The notes under the pieces: generated by a model
Seen by the model: the letters and a program-made list of their open reading frames with translations, nothing else
Told to the model about the DNA's origin: nothing
The model's database searches: none
NCBI GenBank assembly: GCA_019114015.1
Contig: DXGG01000058.1
Location: 1-13,710, forward strand
Direction: 5' to 3'
Source of the DNA: Candidatus Onthomorpha intestinigallinarum
GTDB taxonomy: Bacteria > Bacteroidota > Bacteroidia > Bacteroidales > P3
DNA: 13,710 bases
Program-made: the position numbers and the translations under genes
Part shown: piece after piece, positions 7,648 through 13,710 of the stretch
Layout: each line of letters opens with the position of its first letter
Numbering within the stretch: the first letter of the stretch is position 1

Positions 7648-8259
7648 TCACTCTGTGCAAAAAAAAGTGCATTTTACATTTTCCATCACTGAAACACTTT
7701 TTTCGAATTCCGACAAAAGATCATTGTCAACAACTATTTCGACACTGCACTCCAAATCAAAACAATGATTCCTTTGCTCCACATTATATTGTTTCAGCAT
7801 ATTCATCACGACATTCATTTTTTCGTATGGAAAAGACAAAGAAAAAACGCTTCTGACTTTTTTCTCAATTATCAAAGCGTTATCCAGACACTCCGACGCG
7901 GCATTCCTGTACGCCTTTATCAATCCGCTTACACCAAGCTTCGTTCCTCCGAAATAACGAACGACCACTATCAATACATTCTTAAGGTTTTTGGAAAGCA
8001 ACTGCCCGTATATGGGCTTGCCGGCCGTGGAAGAAGGTTCACCATCGTCATTCATTCTGAAAACCGCTCCATCCGCACCGAGTATATAAGCATAACAATG
8101 ATGGGTTGCATCGTAATACTTTTTCTTCAATTCCAAAAGAATTTCTTTCACCTCTTCCCGGGAACGCACCGGAAAGGCAAACGCAAGAAACCTGCTTCCT
8201 TTTTCTTTGTAAAGTCCTTCAGACGGCTTCGCAACGGTCAAATACCTTGTATCGGACAT
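7648..8259 (-). CDS. yigZ: YigZ/IMPACT family protein
   Basis: 203 residues, the normal length for the YigZ (UPF0029/DUF1949) family, related to the N-terminal part of eukaryotic IMPACT. The IMPACT domain occupies about 1-130. Its conserved signatures are both present: DDGEPSSTAGKPI (75-87) and VVRYFGGTKLGVSGLIKAY (98-116). A ferredoxin-like DUF1949 domain follows to the end. The molecular function is unsettled; eukaryotic IMPACT acts on translation control through GCN1, and bacterial members are presumed cytoplasmic nucleic-acid or ribosome-related proteins. It starts 6 bases after the sufS stop and is the last gene of that run. The last codons contain a T-rich stretch encoding CTFFCTE. Confidence 0.9.
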   Translation of the reverse strand: MSDTRYLTVAKPSEGLYKEKGSRFLAFAFPVRSREEVKEILLELKKKYYDATHHCYAYILGADGAVFRMNDDGEPSSTAGKPIYGQLLSKNLKNVLIVVVRYFGGTKLGVSGLIKAYRNAASECLDNALIIEKKVRSVFSLSFPYEKMNVVMNMLKQYNVEQRNHCFDLECSVEIVVDNDLLSEFEKSVSVMENVKCTFFCTE

Positions 8260-8265
8260 GACAAC

Positions 8266-9486
8266 CTACTGTAACATGGATATGACCTTTTTCAGCGAAG
8301 ATATAAACACCTCAACTTCTTCCCTTGTATTGTAAAGCGCAAAGGAAGCCCTTACCGTACCGGTTATTCCATAATGGCTCATCACCGGTTGGGCGCAATG
8401 ATGTCCCGTTCTTACGGCTATGCCCATCTGATCCAACAAAGTACCTACGTCGAACGGATGTGCGTTGTCCACCAAAAACGATATGGCACCGGCTTTTTGC
8501 GGACAACTTCCAATAACCCTCACTCCTTCAAGCGAATTCAAACCGTCCAAGGCATAGTGCAATATATCGTCTTCATGTTTTGCTATCCACTCAAATCCTA
8601 TTGCACTTACATAATCCATCGCCGCACCGAAACCGACTACATCCGCAACAGAAGGAGTACCGGCCTCGAACTTATAAGGCAGTTGATTGAAAGTAGTCTT
8701 AGCAAAGGTAACCTCCTTTATCATTTCTCCCCCACCCTGATAAGGAGACATCTGCTCCAGTACACTCTTTCTGCCGTACAATACTCCTATTCCCATAGGA
8801 GCATATATCTTGTGAGCTGAAAAACAATAAAAATCACAATCCAAACTCTTGACATCTATCTTCATGTGAGGTATGCCCTGCGCTCCATCGACTATGGTCT
8901 TAATATCTTTCGCACCTTTTTGTCTTGCCTTTTCAAAAACGGTCTTTATGTCGTTTACTACTCCGAGTGAATTGGACACATGAGCCACGGACACTATCCT
9001 CGTCCTGTCGGTAAGCAAACCGTCCATGAATGACAGATTCAAAGAGCCGTCTTCATTAAGAGGTATTACCTTTATTTTGAATCCTTTGTCCATGGCGGCA
9101 ATCTGCCACGGAACTATATTGGAATGGTGTTCGGATTCCGACAAAAGCACCTCGTCTTCAGATGTAAACTCCCTGGTAAGAGAATACGCCAAAAGGTTAA
9201 TACTTTCAGTCGTACCGCGAGTATATATTATTTCGCAGGAACTGTCGGCATTTATAAAATTTCTGACCTGTTCCCTGACCTTTTCAAACTGTTCCGTCGC
9301 AATTTGGCTGAGCGTATGAACGCCTCTGTGGACATTGGCATTGGAATGCCCGTAATAATCACTTACGGCATTTATGACAGACAAAGGTTTCTGAGTAGTA
9401 GCCGCATTGTCAAAATATATCAGTTTGTTGTTGTTTACCTTCTCCTCCAATATAGGAAAGTCTTTCCTTAATTCCCTAACATCCAT
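8266..9486 (-). CDS. sufS: Cysteine desulfurase SufS
   Basis: PLP-dependent class V aminotransferase-fold enzyme that removes sulfur from cysteine as a persulfide and hands it to Fe-S assembly; group II (SufS/CsdA) type. From the ATG at 9486 it is 406 residues, the same length as E. coli SufS, with key residues at the same numbers: PLP lysine K226 in FSAHKIYAP and persulfide cysteine C364 in RTGHHCAQP. It also has SESEHHSN (116-123) and VDGAQ (199-203) around the cofactor. The frame opens further upstream to 9549, but that part overlaps the preceding gene and resembles no SufS. The start is 5 bases after the 76-residue membrane protein. No sufB, sufC, sufD or sufE is in the window, so the scaffold must be elsewhere. 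Confidence 0.95.
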   Translation of the reverse strand: MDVRELRKDFPILEEKVNNNKLIYFDNAATTQKPLSVINAVSDYYGHSNANVHRGVHTLSQIATEQFEKVREQVRNFINADSSCEIIYTRGTTESINLLAYSLTREFTSEDEVLLSESEHHSNIVPWQIAAMDKGFKIKVIPLNEDGSLNLSFMDGLLTDRTRIVSVAHVSNSLGVVNDIKTVFEKARQKGAKDIKTIVDGAQGIPHMKIDVKSLDCDFYCFSAHKIYAPMGIGVLYGRKSVLEQMSPYQGGGEMIKEVTFAKTTFNQLPYKFEAGTPSVADVVGFGAAMDYVSAIGFEWIAKHEDDILHYALDGLNSLEGVRVIGSCPQKAGAISFLVDNAHPFDVGTLLDQMGIAVRTGHHCAQPVMSHYGITGTVRASFALYNTREEVEVFISSLKKVISMLQ

Positions 9487-9491
9487 TTTCA

Positions 9492-9722
9492 CTAAACCTG
9501 AGTTCGTTTCCAAAGAACATACATGACAGCAAAGAAAACAAGAAGGCACGCCAAAAGAACATAAAAAAATATGCTTCCGAACCTGCTCAGCTTCACCTTG
9601 TTGGAATCGCCTGAATTATCCTGCGCATCATTCTTCCTCGCACTTTCCCTCACAAGAAGCACTGTAAAAAGCAATACAACAACCACAAGTGAAACAAGTA
9701 AAACCATCGTATCCATAGCCAT
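9492..9722 (-). CDS. Small two-helix membrane protein of unknown function
   Basis: 76 residues; I do not recognise a family. Two hydrophobic segments are clear: about 6-24 (VLLVSLVVVVLLFTVLLV) and about 51-70 (IFFYVLLACLLVFFAVMYVL). Between them is a polar, charged linker (25-48, six K/R and four D/E), and the tail WKRTQV is basic. Topology is ambiguous because both the linker and the tail carry positive charge. There is no cysteine pair or other catalytic motif. It starts at the ATG at 9722, 12 bases after lon stops, and ends 5 bases before the sufS start, so it is embedded in the operon and probably translationally coupled. The tight packing on both sides is the best evidence that it is a real gene. 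An alternative start is the ATG two codons later. Confidence 0.75.
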   Translation of the reverse strand: MAMDTMVLLVSLVVVVLLFTVLLVRESARKNDAQDNSGDSNKVKLSRFGSIFFYVLLACLLVFFAVMYVLWKRTQV

Positions 9723-9734
9723 TATTTTATGCTA

Positions 9735-12149
9735 TCATTTCACAAATACCATGTCCGAAATTTCCATAACACTTTTCACATAGTGAAACTTCAATCCTTC
9801 CAAATATTTTGCATTTATGTCTTCTATATCCCTCCTGTTTTTTTCCGACAATATTATATTGGTTATCTTGGAACGTTTTGCCGCAAGTATTTTTTCCTTT
9901 ATTCCACCGACAGGCAACACCAATCCCCTCAAGGTTATTTCCCCCGTCATCGCGAAATCCGTCCTGACTTTCCTGTCCAACAACACGCTCAATATGGCTG
10001 TGAATATGGTTATTCCGGCACTCGGTCCATCCTTGGGCGTTGCACCCTCCGGAACATGGACATATATGTTTATCTTCTCAAAAATGTCTTCGTCAACTCC
10101 CAAATCAGCCGCATTGGACTTGATGAATTCGTATGCAAGTGTCGCAGACTCCTTCATAACATCACCCAAATTACCGGTCAAACTCAGATTTCCCTTTCCA
10201 TTGCTCTTGCTTGCCTCTATGAATAGTATCTCTCCACCGACCGCAGTCCACGCCAATCCCGTCACTACACCAACACGGTTTTCCTCCAACTGACTGTCAT
10301 GCTCGGCAATAGGAAGTCCGAGTATCTGATACAGTTCCGATTCCTTTACTGCTTTTTTGTACTCTTCTTCCTTTACTATCTGAACTGCTCTGTACCTTAC
10401 TATCTTGGCTATAACCTTGTCCAACTGTCTTACTCCCGACTCCCTGGTATATTTGGATATCAAAATAGAAATCAAACTGTCCGACAAAGACAACTGCTTT
10501 TTGGTCATACCATGTTCTTCAAGTTGTTTGGGAAAAAGATGTTTTTTCGCTATCATAAGTTTTTCCTGCTCTATATAACCCGAAATGTCTATCACCTCCA
10601 TTCTGTCTATCAATGCGGGATGTACATTCGCAAGACTATTTGCGGTTGCTATGAACATAACCTTGGACAAATCATAGTCTATGTCCAGATAATTGTCGTG
10701 AAACGATGTATTCTGCTCAGGATCCAAAACCTCAAGCATGGCCGAAGCCGGATCACCGTTCGCACTCATGCCCATAACCTTATCTATTTCGTCCAACACG
10801 AAAACGGGATTGGAACTCTTGCATTTGGATATGGATTTGAGAATCCTGCCTGGCATGGCCCCTATGTAAGTACGTCTGTGTCCCCTTATTTCACTTTCGT
10901 CGCTCAAACCTCCCAAAGCAATCCTTACATATTTCCTTCCAACCGCCCTCGCTATGCTTTTACCCAAAGAAGTCTTTCCCACGCCCGGAGGTCCGACAAG
11001 ACACAATACCGGAGACTTGATATTGTTTTTCAACTTCAATACCGCCAAATACTCCAATATTCTTTGTTTGACCTTGTCGAGCCCGTAATGATCCGCATCC
11101 AGTATCTTTTTTGCGTTGTTTATGTCGAAATTGTCGTTTGTAGTTTCATCCCAAGGCAAATCCAACATGAAGTCAAGGTAATTCAACTGCACGGAATAGT
11201 CGGGAGAACTGCTGTGTATGTTCGACAGCTTGTTCAACTCCTTTTCAAATATCTGGGCTATCTCCTTTTTCCATTTTTTCTTAAGGGATTTTTTCTTCAA
11301 CTCTGCCATCTCCATTTCCGAAGGAGAGCCTCCGAGTTCTTCCTGTATGGTCTTGAGCTGCTGCGTCAAAAAATAATCCCTCTGTTGTTTGTCTATGTCG
11401 GTAGTGACTTTTTTCTGTATCTGTATTTTAAGTTCCTGTATATTTATTTCCTTGCCCAAATACATCAACACCTTGGTCGCTCTCTTTGAGAAGTCGTCTA
11501 TCTCCAGCAGTCTTTGCTTGTCCTCGACGGCAATGTCCAAATGAGCAGCTATGTAGTTCAACAAAAAATACGGACTTTCTATGTTTTGTATCGCAAAGCT
11601 GGGGTCCGCCGGTATGTTGGGCATCATTTTCAACAGCTTGATATAAGTATCCTTCAATGCCGCAGCAACAGCCCTTGCATTTCTCGGCAGATCTTTGGCC
11701 ATATCGGGATGATTTCTTACCTTGCCGAACCAATAAGGTTCCGTCTGCACTATATTGTCAAGCACAAACCTGTCCAATCCCTGAAGTATAACCATGGTGG
11801 AACCGTCCGGCATATTAAGAGTCTTTATTACTCTTGCAACCGTTCCGTACCGATAAAGGTCCTCGTCACCGGGGTCATCCACATGAGCGGATTTCTGGGC
11901 AACAACTCCTATTATCTGTTTGTTCTTGTAAGCGGTTTTTATCAATTGTACGGATTTGTCTCTTCCCGCCGTTATCGGAACAACGACGCCGGGGAAAAAC
12001 ACATTGCCCCTCAGAGGCAGTATCGGAAGGGTATCGGGCATGTCCGACACTATCAAATCCTTCGTATCTTCTTCTGTCAATAAAGGTATGATTTCCGGTT
12101 CTCCAGCTCCTATCAATCGTGTTATGTCAATCAAATCCTTATTAAACAT
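9735..12149 (-). CDS. lon: ATP-dependent Lon protease
   Basis: Cytosolic hexameric AAA+ serine protease that degrades misfolded and regulatory proteins. 804 residues, bacterial LonA architecture. The N-terminal substrate-binding domain starts near LPILPLRGNVFFPG (41-54) and runs to about 235. A lysine-rich coiled coil follows (about 240-310). The AAA+ module has Walker A GPPGVGKT (386-393) and Walker B VFVLDE (449-454), with ESEIRGHRRTYIGAMPGR between them. The C-terminal protease domain has the catalytic Ser-Lys dyad S710 (KDGPSAG) and K753 (GIKEKI). The N-terminus is about 40 residues longer than needed to reach the domain, as in other Bacteroidota Lon. One base separates it from the upstream GlmU-like gene. 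I see no CIRCE or other heat-shock operator. Confidence 0.97.
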   Translation of the reverse strand: MFNKDLIDITRLIGAGEPEIIPLLTEEDTKDLIVSDMPDTLPILPLRGNVFFPGVVVPITAGRDKSVQLIKTAYKNKQIIGVVAQKSAHVDDPGDEDLYRYGTVARVIKTLNMPDGSTMVILQGLDRFVLDNIVQTEPYWFGKVRNHPDMAKDLPRNARAVAAALKDTYIKLLKMMPNIPADPSFAIQNIESPYFLLNYIAAHLDIAVEDKQRLLEIDDFSKRATKVLMYLGKEINIQELKIQIQKKVTTDIDKQQRDYFLTQQLKTIQEELGGSPSEMEMAELKKKSLKKKWKKEIAQIFEKELNKLSNIHSSSPDYSVQLNYLDFMLDLPWDETTNDNFDINNAKKILDADHYGLDKVKQRILEYLAVLKLKNNIKSPVLCLVGPPGVGKTSLGKSIARAVGRKYVRIALGGLSDESEIRGHRRTYIGAMPGRILKSISKCKSSNPVFVLDEIDKVMGMSANGDPASAMLEVLDPEQNTSFHDNYLDIDYDLSKVMFIATANSLANVHPALIDRMEVIDISGYIEQEKLMIAKKHLFPKQLEEHGMTKKQLSLSDSLISILISKYTRESGVRQLDKVIAKIVRYRAVQIVKEEEYKKAVKESELYQILGLPIAEHDSQLEENRVGVVTGLAWTAVGGEILFIEASKSNGKGNLSLTGNLGDVMKESATLAYEFIKSNAADLGVDEDIFEKINIYVHVPEGATPKDGPSAGITIFTAILSVLLDRKVRTDFAMTGEITLRGLVLPVGGIKEKILAAKRSKITNIILSEKNRRDIEDINAKYLEGLKFHYVKSVMEISDMVFVK

Positions 12150-12150
12150 A

Positions 12151-13332
12151 TTATCTCAATTTCTTGTTCTTTAAAGTGCTTCTGTAAACGTACAACAAAA
12201 TCCTCTTGTCATCATCACTCATCTTCATGCCCCTTCTTTCGTACATTCTCTCGGCAACTTCAATGGCTTTTTCCGGTTCAAAGGTCTTCAGCCCACTATT
12301 GCCTCCCCAAACGAAAGAAGGAAGATAATTACGCTGATATCCGTGACCGTATATATTGGCACTCACGCCCACAACCGTACCGGTGTTGAACATGGTATTG
12401 ATTCCGCATTTGGAATGGTCTCCCATTATGGTTCCGCAAAAAGTCTGTCCGGTGGGAACAAACGTTCCTTTCTCTATGCTCCACAAACGAACCTCCTCAT
12501 AGGTGTTTTTCAAGTTTGAAGCATTGGTATCGGCTCCTATGTTGCACCATTCGGCTATAACGGAATTGCCTATGAATCCGTCATGAGCCTTGTTGCTGTA
12601 TCCGAATATTACGACATTGGCCAATTCTCCCCCTACCTTGGCATAAGGCCCCAAAGTGGTAGCCCCGTATATCTTCGCACTCAACTTCAAGACCGCATGT
12701 CCACACATTGCAAAAGGTCCCCTGACAACGGAGTTCTCCATTATCTCTGCATCCTTTCCTATATATATCGGGCCTTCCTTGGCATTCAATGTGGCGCATT
12801 CAACCACGGCACCCTCTTCCACAAAGACATTTTCAGCACCCAATACCTTGTTGGTATCACTTAACTTGGCAGACTTCCTGCCCTTCGTTATCAATGCAAA
12901 ATCCTCCCTTATTGCCCTGTCGTTCATCACGAAGATGTCCCACGGATTGACTATCCTTATGAATTCCTCCTTGCTCTCTATCGTCTCAGAATTATCCTCC
13001 TCCGCCAAAAACTCCTCTTTTGTCTTATACATCGCTATGATGACATTTTCTTCCGACATGAGGGTCTGTCCCGTCTTCAACGCCTTGACCTGCTTAACCA
13101 AAGACTCGGTAGGACATATGGAACCGTTGATCAACATCATGGCTTCAGACTCTTCCGTAGGATACTTGACAGAAAGGTAATCCTCCGTTATGGTGGAAGT
13201 TTTTTCTCCCAGATATTTTTCCCACTTTTCCCTGATGGTCAATATGCCGACACGTATGTCACACACAGGCCTTATGTAGGTCAAGGGCTTCAAAGACTCC
13301 CTGGTTTCATCATCAAAAAGAATGTAATTCAT
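12151..13332 (-). CDS. GlmU-like putative sugar nucleotidyltransferase/acyltransferase
   Basis: 393 residues, resembling the alternative GlmU family of Bacteroidota (TIGR03991-type, often labelled putative sugar nucleotidyltransferase). The N-terminal part begins MNYILFDDETRESLKPLTYI and continues IRPVCDIRVGILTIREKW. It lacks the glycine-rich LxAGxGxR signature of standard nucleotidyltransferases and keeps only the later part of the pattern. From about 155 to 345 it shows left-handed beta-helix hexapeptides (for example IYIGKDAEIMENSVVRG), with the conserved block GYSNKAHDGFIGNSVIAEWCNIGADTNASNLK. A role in making UDP-GlcNAc for peptidoglycan and lipid A fits the family, but the reaction is inferred. 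First gene of the lon/sufS/yigZ run, with its own promoter 44 bases upstream. Confidence 0.85.
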   Translation of the reverse strand: MNYILFDDETRESLKPLTYIRPVCDIRVGILTIREKWEKYLGEKTSTITEDYLSVKYPTEESEAMMLINGSICPTESLVKQVKALKTGQTLMSEENVIIAMYKTKEEFLAEEDNSETIESKEEFIRIVNPWDIFVMNDRAIREDFALITKGRKSAKLSDTNKVLGAENVFVEEGAVVECATLNAKEGPIYIGKDAEIMENSVVRGPFAMCGHAVLKLSAKIYGATTLGPYAKVGGELANVVIFGYSNKAHDGFIGNSVIAEWCNIGADTNASNLKNTYEEVRLWSIEKGTFVPTGQTFCGTIMGDHSKCGINTMFNTGTVVGVSANIYGHGYQRNYLPSFVWGGNSGLKTFEPEKAIEVAERMYERRGMKMSDDDKRILLYVYRSTLKNKKLR

Positions 13333-13375
13333 AGCTTAATCTATTTTTTATTGTTTTGTTTCAATAATTTACGGG

Positions 13376-13383
13376 CAAAGGTA
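13376..13383 (-). promoter_or_regulatory. Promoter of the GlmU-like/lon/sufS/yigZ run (-7 box)
   Basis: TACCTTTG on the minus strand matches TAnnTTTG and lies between the rpmE2 terminator and the ATG at 13332. About 20 bases upstream is TTTAG rather than an exact TTTG, overlapping the terminator T-run. It is the only such box in this gap, and I found none in the short gaps between the five genes. Confidence 0.55.
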
Positions 13384-13405
13384 CGAAATTATTGCATTCC
13401 GTTCT

Positions 13406-13443
13406 AAAAAAAACGTTCTGCAACATAGCCACAGAACGTTTTT
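13406..13443 (-). terminator. Intrinsic terminator of rpmE2
   Basis: On the minus strand AAAAACGTTCTG (13432-13443) pairs perfectly with CAGAACGTTTTT (13409-13420) over 12 bp, with an 11-base loop and a T-run out to 13406. It begins 30 bases past the rpmE2 stop. The mirrored A and T tracts would let it also work for plus-strand transcripts. Confidence 0.9.
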
Positions 13444-13472
13444 CTTCTTGTAAACACAAAAAAATCAAATGT

Positions 13473-13710
13473 CTATTTCAAATTAGTCTTACGATTCTTG
13501 TATTTGCTCATGAATTTATCGACACGTCCGGCTGTATCCACAAGTTTTACCTTTCCGGTAAAGAACGGATGCGACGAACTCGAGATTTCCATCTTCACCA
13601 ACGGATACTTGACACCGTCAACCTCTATTTCCTCTTTTGTATTGGCACAACTCCTTGTCAAAAACACTTCCTCGTTCGACATATCCTTAAAAGCACAAAT
13701 CCTGTAATTG
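13473..13710 (-). CDS. rpmE2: 50S ribosomal protein L31 type B, 5' end outside the window
   Basis: Zinc-independent paralogue of ribosomal protein L31, part of the large subunit. The visible 78 codons read NYRICAFKDMSNEEVFLTRS and onward to EISSSSHPFFTGK, then VDTAGRVDKFMSKY, all typical of type B L31. An ATG at 13682 opens MSNEEVF, but the codons upstream of it (NYRICAFKD) match the conserved family N-terminus, so translation starts beyond the right edge and roughly eight to ten residues are missing. Two cysteines are present but not as the CxxC pairs that bind zinc in type A L31. The gene is followed by a strong terminator and is not cotranscribed with the GlmU-like gene. Confidence 0.93.
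   Translation of the reverse strand, partial: NYRICAFKDMSNEEVFLTRSCANTKEEIEVDGVKYPLVKMEISSSSHPFFTGKVKLVDTAGRVDKFMSKYKNRKTNLK

Noticed and set aside
9487..9549. A 21-codon N-terminal extension of SufS.
   Set aside because: It overlaps the upstream membrane protein gene, and from the ATG at 9486 residue numbering matches E. coli SufS exactly (K226, C364).
13333..13472. Possible small RNA or riboswitch upstream of the GlmU-like gene.
   Set aside because: The only clear structure is the rpmE2 terminator hairpin, and the remainder is explained by the promoter and a short leader.

Overview
The window looks like ordinary chromosomal core sequence from a member of the Bacteroidota, probably Bacteroidales. 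The evidence is the gene families and the promoters. The families are a Bacteroidota-type RecQ with a late zinc domain, the alternative GlmU-like nucleotidyltransferase/acyltransferase of that phylum, and zinc-independent ribosomal protein L31. The promoters: each of the four non-coding gaps holds exactly one TAnnTTTG box (the Bacteroidota -7 element) on the coding strand, at a sensible distance from the next gene. I see no ribosomal or transfer RNA gene, transposase, integrase or CRISPR array.

Every gene reads on the minus strand, so transcription runs from right to left. At the right edge is rpmE2 (L31 type B), cut at its 5' end by the window and closed by a strong hairpin terminator. Next is a five-gene run with gaps of 1, 12, 5 and 6 bases: a GlmU-like sugar nucleotidyltransferase, the Lon protease, an unrecognised 76-residue two-helix membrane protein, the cysteine desulfurase SufS and a YigZ/IMPACT protein. 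A 365-base AT-rich gap follows, holding a candidate dnaA promoter and a 9-bp inverted repeat. The replication initiator gene dnaA stands alone and ends in a clear intrinsic terminator. A second promoter just beyond that terminator starts a four-gene run with gaps of 3, 4 and 12 bases: a Na/Pi cotransporter with a PhoU-like tail, dihydrolipoamide dehydrogenase (lpdA), dTDP-4-dehydrorhamnose 3,5-epimerase (rfbC) and recQ. The left-most 208 bases hold a well-matched promoter facing off the left edge, small inverted repeats, and a possible 39-codon gene with a heptad-like repeat.

The operons mix pathways. The Lon/SufS run joins protein quality control, sulfur mobilisation for Fe-S clusters and envelope precursor synthesis. 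The other run joins phosphate or ion homeostasis, 2-oxoacid dehydrogenase chemistry, deoxysugar synthesis and DNA repair. I see no clear defence, mobile or novel multi-gene system. The least explained items are the left-edge promoter with its repetitive small ORF, and the small membrane protein between lon and sufS.

Four gene boundaries differ from the longest open frame. dnaA should start at the ATG at 7282 rather than an upstream TTG. The Na/Pi transporter should start at 5726 and sufS at 9486. rpmE2 continues past the right edge rather than starting at the internal ATG at 13682.
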